NCBI GenBank assembly: GCA_033239525.1
Contig: BSYO01000004.1
Span: forward strand, 22,358,037 to 22,422,036
Length of the DNA stretch: 64,000 nucleotides
Direction of reading: 5' to 3'
Origin: Nepenthes gracilis
Taxonomy: Eukaryota > Streptophyta > Magnoliopsida > Caryophyllales > Nepenthaceae
Below are positions 18,644-33,600 of the stretch, one piece after another. The notes beneath the pieces were generated by a model that saw only the letters and a program-made list of their open reading frames with translations, searched no databases and was not told the DNA's origin. Made by a program: the position numbers and the translations under genes. Position 1 is the first letter of the stretch, and every line of letters begins with the position of its first letter.

Positions 18644-21600
18644 ATGACGGAGAAAGGGATAGGAGGAGTTGGAGGGGAAGGGAAGGAGGAGCTGTCGGTG
18701 GACGAGCGGTATACTCAATGGAAGTCTCTAGTCCCCATCCTCTACGACTGGCTCGCTAATCACAACCTCGTCTGGCCTTCTCTATCCTGTCGGTTCGTCC
18801 GTAGATTCCTTCTCTCACTCACTCTTGATTATTCTCCACCTCTAGCTGTATTCTAGTTACCATACACTGGTTCTACCAAATATTGCTAAATATTGTACGA
18901 ATGCTTCGATCGGAGAGAAACGGAAAGTAATTTCAAAAGAATCTAAGAGCTGAATTTTTTACTAGACTGTGATTTAATTTCTCGTGGCTAGCTTGTGCGG
19001 TTTAGGGGTCATAATTGTTGCCCTAATGGTGCTGTAAAACGTTGTTTATTGTAAACCACAATGCAGTGCCTGTCTTTGGCTGTTTTTGTTTTATTTTTTC
19101 TTTTGGGAAGGGAGGGGTTATATATGACGCCTAGCGAGTGAAAAAAGTTAGGTTTTGGAAATCTGACAAAACGTTGGATGATTGTGATCGCGTATACTGG
19201 TTCTAATTTTCCCAATTACAGGGCGCTACTGAACTTGCATGTGAACGGCACACGAGAGGCTGACCAAGTGATTATGGGCAGCCCCACTGAAATTGGAAGG
19301 GGAAGCATGGAAAGTAGGACGAATGGGGTTATTTTTGTCATAATGGGTTTGTTTATAAGTGTATTTTGACTCTGCGGCACATTCCATGATATCTTTTTAT
19401 TTATATTCTGCTCCTTTCTCATTCTAAACTATGATGTAGTTGATTAAACACCATCATCCGAGATGTATTCTAGTTAAATTGTAATTTAGGGGACATTAAT
19501 TATTAATGCAGTTCCAAATATGTTGAACAAGCTAACCAAACAAAGCAATTGGCTGAATCCTGTGAAATTTTCCAATGACAGAGCCGCAATTGTACCATAC
19601 CGAACAAACGCTATGCATGTATAAAAACTCACTAAACAAATATTCACATAGCTATTTGTCTAAATATTAGACCTATCTTGTTATTTTGACCCCAAGGTTG
19701 GCCTCTACATCTTTAATCCCATGTTCTCTCCCCCCACCCAATCAGAAACCCACATCCAAGAACAGTGAACTGGTATGTTTCACTCCCCCATTCTCTCCCC
19801 TTCTTCCTTGTTTCTTCCATTCTTTTCTTTCACCCCATCAAGTGCAGGTTATCCCATCAGATTAAATTACAGCACTGTCTGTGAGTTGTACAATCTGCTG
19901 TTGTATAGCTAGTCATACAATTGGAGTAAAATTACTGTTGGAGTCGTACAATCTGTTGTGGTAAGCCACTGGACTTCATAAAATTCACCATATTCTAAAG
20001 TAAATTATGGCACAGTCCATGACATTGCCATATTTTTAGTAATGGAATACAGAATGGAACGAGGGTGAGTCTTAGCGTAATGTTAAGTGCACTTTGTTTT
20101 ACTTAGAGTTTATGGGTTTAAATCATGTAAATACTTTTTCCCATTGTAACAATAACTCTTAAGTACATATAAAATTTGGTAGGCCTTACAATGTGGGGTC
20201 CTTTTGCGTTGGGTTTCCCTCAGTAAAGAACAGTGAAAGAGTTGAGGAGGAAGTTGAAGAAATGAGGAAGAAAGTGAGACCGTGTAGAGAGAAAACGAAT
20301 ACCTTCACCATTTTTGCAGGTGGATTTGTGATCTTAAAGACATGGAGGGAGTTATAAAATAGAAAAGCTGGTTACTAGCTAGGGCTAGAATGGCTGGAAG
20401 GGTCTCTCTATATGCTACTTGCTATGTGAATAATTGAGCAGTGTGTCAGTATATTATATTAAAATATTTGTTTAGATTTTTTTTTCGATCCTGTCTTAAT
20501 TATTTTCAAATATTTGGAATCATATATGGGTTAATTATAGCCAGAATATAGTTTTAGATGCTTTCTTTATCCAGGTTTTTGTAGTCTTTAAATTCATATC
20601 TTATACCTAGTTATTAATAAATTGCCACAATAACAAACATTGAATTAATGCCATTACTCCATTCTTAACATGGTATTAAAGCCTTCGCTTATTTGATCCA
20701 CCATATAGTCTTCAACTTCTGGCACGCAATTAGCTTTTTTCTATTGCTTACCGGACATCATAAAAGAAACTACTTAAACATTTTCATTGATTGTTCCCTT
20801 GTCATACTCTATTGTCCTGTGTTCTCAAAATTAAAAGTCTCAACACATGCCTCTGCTATCCGACAATATTTGCCGATTCTCTCTCTTTTACTAGCCTTGA
20901 TATTTGGATACAAAATTTCCGTGGCATAGTTCTTATAAATAGATAGAGAGAATTTCAGTGATCAGTGGCTTATCCATCCTATGTCTTTTGCAGAAAGCTC
21001 CTTTCTGGATCTGCTAGTTCTACCTTGTTCTTCATTGCTGCCCAATATGGTAAAGCTTTGCAACAGAGTACTTTATTTTTCCTCTTGCTCTATTCACTGC
21101 CTCTTCATTCATCATAATTCCAAGGTTTCATTCAAGGCTTTGCATTGGGTGACCGCCTATTGTGCTCTAAGTTCCTATCCTTCTTCTCCATTGTTGCCAT
21201 CGTTGCCTCAAAAAACTGCCAGTTAATTGCGAAAATCATTTCCTGTTATGTAAAGAAGGTGCCTTGTTCCCTTTTAAAACATCTGAGGCCTCTAACTTCC
21301 AGGCGTGAACACTTATATTCCAAGTCCTCAGCCCCTGACAACTTTTTCTGCACCAGCAGCAATCACGGCCCATATTAGCCGTTGGCCTCTGTTTCCTGTT
21401 GTTCTGTTTATGTTCCTGCTCTAATGTCCTATTCTCTCTCCCTCCTCTCTCTTAAATTGTGAATGATGGAATTGGAATTTGGACGATGGATGCTGTTCTG
21501 TCATGATGGATAACACACAATATCCCAGCAGCCCTGCTTTCTGATCAAGCATATTCTTTCGCAGCCCCACATTATAATATCTTGTTGTAGATAATATTCT

Positions 21601-24600
21601 ATTTGCTTGGTTATAGTGTTTTGATCTTTTGGGTTCTGATTTATGTTCCCAAGTGCTCTATTTTCTCTATTCCAGTGCTTTTTTATGTTGGATCATGATT
21701 GCTGCTCGCAAATAGTTCTGAGGTTCCTTGATGAGATGTGATTGTTGTTGTCTTTGCATCACTTGACCTAGGCTTTTTGAGATTGTAATTTCCAAACTTG
21801 AGCTAGTGTCTATAATCCTTCTCAAGTTTGAAGGAAGATATTGGAAGAATGTAGTATTTCCAGGTTTGTTTTCAAACTTAAGTTGGTGCCTATAATTAAT
21901 TTTGAAGGAGATTTTGGAAGAATATTATATTTTTAGATTTATTTCAATTGTTTCCTATTTCATCTAGATCATTTCTAGATATCAAGAATAGTGTTTGGGT
22001 TGATTGTATGTAGAATATCTTTCGGGATGCTCTATCTATATTTAAGTAGGCTATAAATTTTTTTTTTCTTGTACTTGTTATCAAATACAATAACAACATT
22101 GAATTAATGTGATCCCTCCACGCTTAACAATACATAATGTCAAAAAAGATCCCATCCACCTTCCCTTTCCAATTTTTGTAAGCCCCATTATAAATATGAT
22201 TCCCAATAATGTGTTTATCTCAGGTGGAATTGCTAAGGAATAATGAAGGAATGGTTTTGCTTTTAAAATATTTCAATTCAAATGCACTTTTTCTTACATA
22301 AGTGATAAAATGATGGTTACTAACCTGAAACAGTTGCTTCTCTAACAATAGCAAGTTTAGTGATTCTCTTTTTATAGTACAGCCCCAGTGCTTGCTTTGT
22401 CACAAAGAGGTTCTCTTTCAAAATGGTTGAGGTGATGTTCTGACTTGCTGTAAGTCCCATTAATGATCCCTGTGCCTTTATTTATGTATACTATACACAG
22501 CTGTTGGTGTAGGGTAATTATGACATAATTGAGTAGCACTGTGATCCTATTTGGTTCGATGATTGGGCTAGGCTGGTGTAATCAAAAGCGTTCAAGTAGA
22601 GCTTATTGCTATAAGAAAAAAATATTTTGGTGGAATAAAATTCATTAATTTATAGTTTCACTTTTTTTTTTTGAGATTTTAACGGCAGCTTTAAATTGGA
22701 ACTCTATCCAATATTATTATAAGCTTTCAGCTTCTTGAAAAGCCATAAGTTCGATAGCCACAATGCGACGGACCATCTTGCAAATTTGGGTCTTAATCTA
22801 AAGGAGGAGATCCACGTGTGGAAATCTCTTCTCTTTACTATTTATAGTATCATAGCTGCTGATGCTGTCAGTGGTCGAAGTCCCTACTGTATCCACCTGG
22901 TAGGCACTGGGTGAGACAAAATCTTTATTTTGTTTTGTTAGCCTTCCTAATTAAAAAAAAAAAAAAAAATCCAGAAGCTTTTTACAACTACACTATGTAG
23001 CCAGCTTTAGTTTCTAGAGCAAAGCTGTTCCTAGGGTGCCAATCTTGTCCGGCCAAGTTTGGTTTGGTTGTATCAAATGTGTTTATGTCAAAACACCTTC
23101 AGCCTATGCCCAACCTTCATTAATTGTATTGAGTAATGTCAATAGATTAATAAATCATGTTGGATTTGAGCCATTTTGTCATAGTATTCAGTGGAATATA
23201 GCCCAATAGAATGAATTTATTAAAAATATGACTTTGTTAGATGTAAAGTTATGATCTTATGCTAGATCTGATGGCTTTCACATTAGCTTAAAATAAAAAA
23301 GGCATATTACATTCACTTGGGTCTCAGTGGTGTTATAATATTCATTATAATTAATGAATTTACATGTTGAAATGGGTAAAATTTAATGGTGGCTGGTTAT
23401 GAGTGGTCTGTGTTATGTCACCCTGCTCGTTAAATATGATGAGTCATGCCAACCCTTTTATTACTTTGTGAATTGTTAATGAACCAAGCCTCCTAATGTT
23501 ATGTCGGGCTTGAGCAATGTTGATGGATTGTGTGAAGATTGCCACCCTATCTTTCCAAAAGCTTAGTCAAACAGGCACTAATTCGATAATGTAGGGAGCT
23601 TTTGAATCCCATATATAGTTTACTTACATTGCAAGTGGGGTCCAGAAACAACGTAGTTTGGTATAAGTGGCTTGCAATTAGACTATATTATTTGAGATGC
23701 ATATCTATTTTGCCCTTCCTCTCTTGTTTTTCGATAATGAAGAATCCTGCACTCTCTGTGGGTTTGGGAGAAACTCTCGGTGTATGACATCATCACAAAG
23801 ACCATGCACCTAGTAATTCTAGATATACAACAACACGTGGCCCCAGGCATCTACCATTATATTTGTAATGATGGTCCATACTACAGAATCGAACTTCAGA
23901 CTACTGGCTTGACGTCCCAAGTCATCCTTAACAAATGCACTTGCCTGTCATGTTAACAATTTATTATCCATGGTACCCTAAGTGTTTTTTTGAATGTGCT
24001 CCCCTTGCCCATGAATTTGCTTGAAGGTTTGAAATGTAACTTCATATTTATTATCACTTTGGTGATGATTCCAGTTCAACTAGTGGATATGCTTGCATAT
24101 GTATTTTTATGCAATACTTGTGGATCTGAGATACGTTAACCACATTGTTTCCCAATCTATTTTTGTTATTTATGCTTTTGTTCCCGTTCTATCTGTTTCT
24201 GTCCATATTATCTATTCCAGTAAAAAAAAATCATTTCTTTTAATTATTGCTTGTTATGTAATAGATGGGGTCCACTTCTAGAACAAGCAACTTACAAGAG
24301 TCGGCAACGTCTCTATCTTTCAGAACAGGCAATCTGATCTTCTCAACCTCATTTCTGTTGGTTTATTCATGTGTATTGTGTTGATAATGGATCTGACTGC
24401 TTGGATGCCATTTAAAATTTAGATGTAAAGCAATCTACTGTCAATATGGTAGACATATTGTGTCATTTAATAATAATATTAAAATATAGCACTGCTTGTT
24501 ATGAATAAACAGATCAGGAGTCAGGATCATAGCATGAAGTTCATAATGTGTGCTTTTTACTCTTCCCAATTGCCCTTTGCAGCTAAAATACCCTCTACTA

Positions 24601-27600
24601 GCCTGCTTAACTGCTGCCTGTGAAAATGGCGTATTTTTGTCATCTGATGCTGCATTTTTATTCATTCTTATGTGTTTGTCCTTGTTCATTGTTTTCAGAC
24701 TGATGGCAGTGTTCCAAATACACTTGTCGTAGCAAATGTTGAAGTTGTTAAACCAAGGGTTGCAGCTGCCGAACATATATCACAGGTGATGTGACTATGT
24801 CATGCTACTTGTTTTATTAGTGTGCTTTTGGTGTCCAATTTTGGTGGTGTTCTTATTCTGTGCATCTTACAGTAATCTATCGTAAAATAATCTGCTTCTT
24901 GGTTCTGGACTTCCAGTTCAATGAAGAGGCAAGATCTCCCTTTGTGAGGAAGTACAAAACTATTATACATCCTGGTGAGGTATGTATGACTTCCTAACAT
25001 GCATTGGTTTGGTAACTACTGTATTTTTTTTTAAATATTGTGAAACATGTGGGGAGGTGCACATGCATACTTGTTTGTTTCTTTTGTCCTAGTGGACAGC
25101 ATAGTGTTTTATTTATTGATTTTTGAGAAGCCATTTTTGCATTTCCTTGTTAAGTGATATATTGAACCTTTGAATGTGAATTTGTCACAGTATGTGTTAT
25201 TTAATTTTCCTAATGTCTATTTAGTACTGAGGAAGGAGGAGTGATATTGAAAACGAGGGCTTCATTGCAGTTCCCCTGCTTATTTGGGATCTGGGTGCCC
25301 CATTACTCGGTTTTGGAATTTAGGAGTCAAACCTCCCTTGTTCTTGCATTTTCTTACAGAGAAGAGGGGGTGGACAAAAATTGAGTGAATGGGGAGCAAA
25401 TTAGGAATGTTGGCAGTAGTCACTACCACAGCACACCATCGCTGACCGTTGACATGCCAGACCATGGTTTACCAATTTGAATATAGGAATTAGCTTATAT
25501 GTGTCCCTCTTTTGCAAATTGTTGCTTCTGTTGTGGTTGCAGATGGAGGTGTCATTCCATATTGTAGTGTAGAAAAAGATGGTTTACCAATTTGATGTGG
25601 CTCTTTTTTGCAAATTATTGCAAGTAAGAATTCTCTTACAAACTGCTTCTGGAGCCTGTCATAAAAGCTTTTTTCGGGATTGCATTTGTATTCCAGATGC
25701 ATTTCAATTTAGGAACTATAGGATAATTTAATTTGGCTTTTTTCCCTATACCACACAATGCAGGAATGTCATGTAATTTACTTGGATATTCCTTTTTTAT
25801 ATTATTTGCTGTAATATGTGTATTTTATTAAGAAGTAGCATCCTGGCATTATTAAGTTCACCCTTTTCGCTCCGCTTAGCCCCTATCCCCCTAGGGGTAT
25901 TTTAGTGATAGTACTTGTACAAACTAACAAAATAACCCTGTCCCCAACAAAATTTTATTTTTTTTGTTCACGGTTGGAGGTCACAAGATAAAATTATGGA
26001 AATAAATTCTCTGCATGCAAGTCTAAGGCTGAGGAAATCTTGCTTTCCTTAAAAAAGGCTGAATGACTTCTTAGACTTTACAAGGTTGGAGTCTTGTGCA
26101 CTAAACTTGTTTTGCAATATATTGAGCTATACAAGAGGTGTGCTGTTTCAGTGGATTAAGTCTTGGGCTTAACATTCTTCATGTGGCATCCAGACATGCA
26201 TCCAACTTCCATGTCCCCTCTTCAAGTATCACTGAAGAATCTGTGGCAGAGTCTGGTTGTTGCCGAGTTGTAGACTGTAACCAATAGTTGACAAGTCGAA
26301 ACATTTGTTTATGGAGTGGGTGGAGGCGGTGGGTGTTTAAATTTGATTCTTTTTGAAGAATGTCTTCTTGGGCTCCAAATTTGATTTGTGATATCCTCTC
26401 ATTGAGAATCTGGATAAATAAAAATTAGAATCAAAGGAAATCATTGGTGATCCTCCCTCTTAGCATGGCGGTTGGAAAAGAGGCTGGGAAGTAGTTGCAA
26501 GCTATCTTATCCATGATGGTATCATATAACTTAAGCATTGAGGCTGTGCAAGTAAGGGAATTTGTTGTTTGTTCTTGATGGATGCTAAAATATGGATGTT
26601 TCATGGATGGCTGTATGTTATATTTCTGCTATTCCATTGAATTACGCTCCAAAATGAGCATAGGATGCAAATTGATATTCCAATGATTATTTCTTTTTTG
26701 CAGGTGAACAGGATCAGGGAGCTTCCACAAAATAGCAATATAGTTGCTACACATACTGACAGTCCTGAGGTGAGTAGTGATCGGTATTAAGGAACACATG
26801 GGTGAATGGGACATGACCCATTTATGTATCGACGCATGCACACTGACATGCATCTTTTTCTCTCAGAAATTTAGTCAAGCATATAAAGTGTGGCATTGTT
26901 TAATTTTTTCTCACCAGGTATTAGTTTGGGATGTAGAGAGTCAACCCAATCGTCATGCTGTCCTGGGAACCACTGATTCACGTCCAGATCTGGTGAGCCT
27001 TGTCAAAGGACATTTTGAAATTATTGTGCTAGAGTTGTTATTGAGACAGAGCACTTGTCTCTGCAGATTTTAACGGGCCATCAAGATAATGCTGAATTTG
27101 CTCTCGCAATGTGCTCTGCTGATCCACTGATCCTCTCTGGAGGTTAGCCTTTGAATTTAATTATATAGAATTGCTAGCAATTTCCACCTTTTCCCCTTGT
27201 ATATGAATTTGCGCAATAGAGCCCCTTTTATTCCATTTTTGATTCATGAAGACCTGGTATCTAGTTGTATGCTACGTGTATAGGCAATTTAGTGTGTCCA
27301 TATTAGTTCATATACATGGTAATCATCTCTATTTTAGCATCACAGACTGTGTAAAGTACAAGGCCTTAAATGTTAGATAACAAATTATTTTTCTGAGTTA
27401 CACTGCATATGCCACTCTTCTTCTCTGTGCATGTGCTCTCCTGATATCATGCAAGGGTGGCTCATATTCTTGCTCATTCAGTACTTATTGCGCATTCTAG
27501 AGAGAGTGAGATGTATGCAACCCTGCACCTGTATTGTAAAAAGTTTTCTTCTGTGATTTGAATCAATTTCCTCCATATTACAGTGAAGTAACCTCGTTGT

Positions 27601-30600
27601 TGGGCTGTGACTCACCATGACCAATTCAATTCATTTTAATAAGCTGGAATGGAAATTAAGAAAAGGAGGGGGGAACAAGTTGAGTTGAAGTGTTGAACAA
27701 CAGTTTGGTAGCTTAATAGAGTATTACTAACCTCCCCAAATTCCAATTAAGAATTCATCCGGTCCTTTAGGAACAACCCTTGCAATCAGGGAAAGAAAAA
27801 TTCCAGTGAGTCTAGAAATTTGAAAAATTGGATATGTCATAACCCCCATTCCATGTTGGTGCCATTTGTTCTTTTTACGCCTCTTCATGACATCTACACA
27901 GCGTTCGTGTAGATGACCTATATAGAATGGGGCTAGTGTTGGATATACTTATATGTATCCTTGTGCAAGGTCTCCAAAGTTCAGATATGGGTAAATTTTG
28001 TTCAGTAACTGAAGTGTATATGTCCTCACAGCCAAAAAAATAAAAAAAAAAGCATACTCCCTCGCCCTGTGCAGAGTAAAGAAATGCTCCACTGTTCTGA
28101 TTGTTTGTGTTGTCAGCATCCTTACTATGTTCTTTTTCTTAAAAAATTATCATAGCTAAAGAATGCACCAGGTTTTTTGCCAGTAACAGTTGTTTTAAAG
28201 AAATCCATCTGTCTAAGGTGTTTAGTCTGGACAATTTAGTTGTATTATAAGTTGTGCAAATATTTGTAGTTACAGATCTGTCAGAACCTGGTTTCATTTT
28301 GCTTGATCTAGATTAGATGAACAAATTGGACAAGCAGTATGTAGTATAAAGACCAACCTGAATTGAGTAACTAGGTCATTCAGTTTCTTCTTATCTTCTT
28401 CAATCTTTGATAAAACCTTCTTCCGAAGGCTTATGCCTTGCATGTGACAGATTAGCAATGTCAACGATGTTGAAGTCTTGGAATGATATGTTGGTTCAGT
28501 TATGTAATCCTCTGTTGGAGTTCTATGAAATCCTCCTTCAGTTCTTCATACAAATCTTCTTCACCAGATTGAGTCAAGATGGGCTGTCATTTCATTCTTG
28601 TAACAGGAGTGTATTCGGAGGCCAGACAAGTTACTCTCTTATGTTGCAACAGTGGAGTAAATCTACAGATCTCCTTGACACCTCCTCTTACCTCAACAAA
28701 ATCACCCTTCCGAAGAGAATTGGGGTTCTTTTGCTATATAAAATGCCTTTTGTACTCCAAAATTGAGCAGCTTCATCTGTGTATTACATGCAGCATTCCT
28801 AAATTTGTATGCCACTAGAACTGAGCAACCAGTGACAATTGGGATCAAATTATGCCAAGTGCTTTTGCACAGGTTCAATGCATAATTGGTTTACCTCAGT
28901 TATCAATTTATGGATTTTGTTTGTGTTGCACTCGGCCTTTATGTATTGGTTTCGGGCCCCTAGTATAGGTATTTTCCAATAACATGACAATATCGCGATT
29001 AATCAGTCAATATTTCTCTCTCATTTAATGATTCTCAGATTTTTTCTCTAATATATTCAATACCGATATATATTATTTGATGTGTCTAATATCGATATGA
29101 TCACGACTAATACTAATATCAATATTTTCATCAATGGCTGCTCATCTGCAATTATGCATGATAGACTAAATTCTGACATGATTAGTAGCCCTTTTTTGGG
29201 GCACATCTGGGTTGAGCAATTCACTACACTGGGGGATAGTATCTATGATCCTCTCTCCCTCTCTCCCCCTCTTCCTTTCCCAATTCCAAAATGCTGGAAG
29301 TTGGTCAATGGTCTTACTAAGCATGATTTGATGTTGTATCATGCAAAGGGAGGCATAAAATCTTAGCTCTTGAGATGCAATTTGTTGCACGACTTTTGCT
29401 GTCTTCCCTGTCTGAAGTCTGCATAACTAGGAAACTTTCTTATTCCAGGAAAGGACAAGTCAGTGGTTTTGTGGAGTATCCATGATCATATCTCAACATT
29501 GGCAACAGATCCAGGCTCTACAAAATCTCCAGGTTCTACTGGCAGCAACATCAAACCTATCCCTAAGGCAGGTGAGGTTAATGATGGACCTCAAGAAATC
29601 CCTTCCATTAGACCTCGAGGCATATTCAAGGGGCATGAAGATACTGTTGAGGATGTGCAGTTTTGCCCATCGAGGTAGCTTGCTTGCTCAATTGCAGTTG
29701 TATTGGATATACTTGTTCTCATCATGGAGCGCCGGAATTTATTATGTGCAACATATACACTTTTCCTCAAGAGATGTAAAAGCTGGTATTTTATGTTTGA
29801 AGAAATCTATACAACAATAAAGTCTTATATCCCAGTAAGTGGGTCGGCTATTTGAATATATTTTTATCATTCCTCGTGATTCTGTAAAATATTCTTTGAT
29901 AGTAAAAGTGATTTTAAATCAATTATTGTCATACTACTCCAAGTCTTCCTAGCCTTACCTCTTTCTTTCTTTTCTTTAACTGCAAAATGTTCATATTTTC
30001 TCAAAAGTGCTTTCTCTAGTCTACATTTTAAATGTCCAAATTACTTTTCTTCATCTTATTTTCAATGTGTGTAACTTCTGAACATTTGTTAATGCCTTCA
30101 TTCCTTATCTTAGCCTGCGGCATTTCCTCACCTTACATTCAATGTGTAACTTCTGAACATTTATAGATGCCCTCATTCCTTGTTTTATCTATGTGTGATG
30201 TTATTTATTCATCTTAGGTTTGAAGAGATCCATAGAAATTTGAAAATACCTTTGGATTCTGATAATATTAAACATTATGGTACCATTCATTCAAGTTATT
30301 TACAGCATAATATTCTAAGCAAAATCTCTCTCTCCTTCTCTCTCCCTCCCCCTCTCTCATTATTAATGTATACTATTTATGTTTTGAAGTGCGCAGGAGT
30401 TTTGTAGTGTGGGTGATGATTCTTGTCTCATACTATGGGATGCAAGAACTGGGTTTACTCCAGCGGTTAAGGTCATGTTTTGCTGTCATTTTCAAGCCTT
30501 TTTTTTATCACTATTGAGTAAGCAGCATGTGATTTCATTAACTCTTGGAATGTACAATCACCCTAGGCATCTCCTGTGGGTTTTGATCCCAACAAATCTA

Positions 30601-33600
30601 TGAAATTTGTGGGACATCTATGTCATCTTTCGTGTACAATCAAAGAACCTCACTTTTTCTGGAAGAAACATTTGGTAGTATAAGATTTAGAAGTTTCTTA
30701 TATTTCTAGGTTTGGACATTAATTTTCTTTCGTTCCATATATATATATGTATATATGTGTATATGTATATATGTATATAATAGCGCATAGTAGGGCTTTC
30801 ATAATTTGGACCGCCTCTGCCTTCCCCCAAGCGACTTTCAGAGGGCATCAGACAATATTTTTTGCCCTTTCCCTGCAATGCTGCTTGGTTCTTTTAAGTG
30901 CTGCGGCAAATGCAGCTTTTGAATACTTGACATCTAAAAAATAGATAGTCTCAGCATTCATTTTTGCCACCATAAGCTTACATGCTTCATCAACTATAAT
31001 TCCACAGACGAGTGACTTGCCTTTCATTGGTAGCTTATAGCTTATTTGCATAGTTAACCAACTTGTAATGCAAGACATTGGAATGTTGCTGTTTACCTGG
31101 TTATGCTTGGACCAAGGTGCTCTGGGACTCCTCTATTAACTCATAGTCAGTAGCGACAGAAAGTATATTTGATTGTTAATCTTTCCACTGCACTCCTTAT
31201 TACGTCTCTTAATTTCATCAGTAAGAAGTTACTTTATTATTATCAATTTTTTCATCAGCCAAGAGCCTCCAGGTTTCTTTTGCACATCCAGAAATGCCTC
31301 TTAAGTGGTATGTGTGGACCACCTCTTTCAGCCATATACTGCTGTTGGATATATTCCATATTTGCATGGTCAATATAGCTTGATTACGGCATGATGGTCG
31401 TAAATATCTTTTTTGCCTCATTCAACACCTTCTTTGGTAAAGGAAGGCACACTGTTTTTGTTATCTGTCAATGCATGTCCTGTTCCCTTTAATAACTTGG
31501 GACATTAGGCGACATGATGTACGCTATTGTGTCTAGGTGCTTAGAATATTGAATGGATGGTGAAATTCATTCTGGGGATATTAATGCTTCCAAATCCATT
31601 TCAGGCTTGCAGTTGTCTGTAATTAGTTTATAAATTTCTGCTTTTTCATATTTACTTGCATATCCAGCTCATATTAGCTCCATGATGCTAGTTAGCAACT
31701 TCTGTTGCCGATAGCCATACTCTTAAGTGCCACAAGGCCACAGCTGTGTACATTGGAGTTTTTACAGGCAAGTTGACTCCACGGTGGCATTGCCAAAGGT
31801 GTCAATCTCAATCATGGCACTAATAACTCCCCACATGTTCGTTATCAAATCCCTTCTTGAAGTTCACATCGTTTTCCTAAAATGATGCCTAGTGAACATT
31901 GGTTCCACATTTTTTTGATTAAGAGACAGTGTCGTACTGAAACAAAATAACGGTGTGATGTTCAGGTTCAAAAATATTTTGAAAACAAAAAGATCAAGGG
32001 AAAGAAACATTTCTGTGATACCACTTGGTTTGCAGAAGTCAAGATGGAAATAGAAAGGAAATGATAGAAAAAGAATTCGAACCAAAATATCAGAGCAGAC
32101 ATTTTGATTACTGTATATGTATTAAATGTGTTTAATGGCCCGCTATTTGGTTTAAGTTCTCAATAGAAATTGAGTTCTGAACATCTTTATTTTTGGTGGT
32201 GGGAAGATGGAAGTTTGTTGAATAACTCAGAAAATTACTTGTATGCATGGAAGAGATAACTCATATCCTTAGTATATGTAGAATAAGTTTAATGATATTA
32301 AAGGGATCATTTTGTGTTGGCAATGTACTGACTGCACTCACAATAGTGGGCATACGCATCATCCCAAAAGGAACACTTTCTTAGCCAATTTTTTAACTTG
32401 TATAAATGAAGTATCAACTTCCATGGTGGATCTCAGCTTTTTCTCCTCGAGGAACAGATAATGTCAATATGCTTCTAACCTTTGCCAATTTCACATCAGG
32501 TTGAAAAAGCTCATGATGCTGATCTTCATTGCGTTGATTGGAATCCCCATGACAAAAATCTGATTCTTACTGGGTATGTCTATTGTGTACCTTTGGAATG
32601 GCATTGAGTGAGATATCACATTTTTGCTAGGATAAATCAATTTCTCAGTCCATTTGGGCTATATTTTTAGTGGAGTCTGTCATGTTTTATTGTGATTATG
32701 AAATTTGTTGAGTTTTTTTTTTTTTTTTTTGTGTTGTGTAGCTGCCCAATCTTATAAAATATATTTGAGATTTGGGCTTTAGCTTGATCCAACACTTGAA
32801 GATTTCAGGGAACTAGAGGTCTACCGGTTGGAGTTGCTAGCGTGTGACCTATTTTTTGATGTGAAATTATTATTTAATTCAGATCAATTGATGTGATTAG
32901 TCAATTCAAAAATGTAAGGGATTAATTGTAACAAATGAAATAATGATGAAGCCACTATAGATAAAGCTATAAAATATTTTGGAACCGGAAAAAATCAGTA
33001 TTATTCAATTTCCATGTACCAGGCTATCACTCTGTAGCAGTATTAGTTTCGAATGTTTTTTCCTACATCTGGTTCTCATGGTTGGTTTCTGGTAGTATTG
33101 TAATTATAGAGTTTTTATGGCCTCACCATGCTATCTATTCAGATCAGCTGATAATTCAGTTCACATGTTTGACCGGCGAAACCTCAGCTCTGGTGGAGTT
33201 GGATCACCAGTCTATAAATTTAAGGGTCATGATGCTGCTGTCCTTTGTGTACAGGTACAAGAATATTTTCTATATTTAAATGATTGGGTGTTTGATTCAC
33301 ATAACCTGGTTTTGAAGAAGTTAATGTACTGTTCAAAATTGTTTTTATAGTGGTCCCCGCATAGCAAATCTGTCTTTGGAAGTGCTGCAGAGGATGGCAT
33401 CTTAAATATCTGGGATTATGAGAAGGTGAGGGAAAGATATTTTCAGAATGGCCTCTCTCTTGCTCTCGCTCTCTCCCCTCCCTCTCATGTAGGGCACACA
33501 GCAAATATTTGGAAGTTCCTTGCTATTTATGTCAGATAAATGTCCCCCACCCCATGTTAGTAGCTTCATTTATCTGTCAGAATTAGCTACTAACAATCAA

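Noticed and set aside
28407..28818. ORFs of 79-119 codons in MSI4 intron 7
   Set aside because: They share no family motif, sit between two well-defined exons, and their codons look like random AT-rich sequence.
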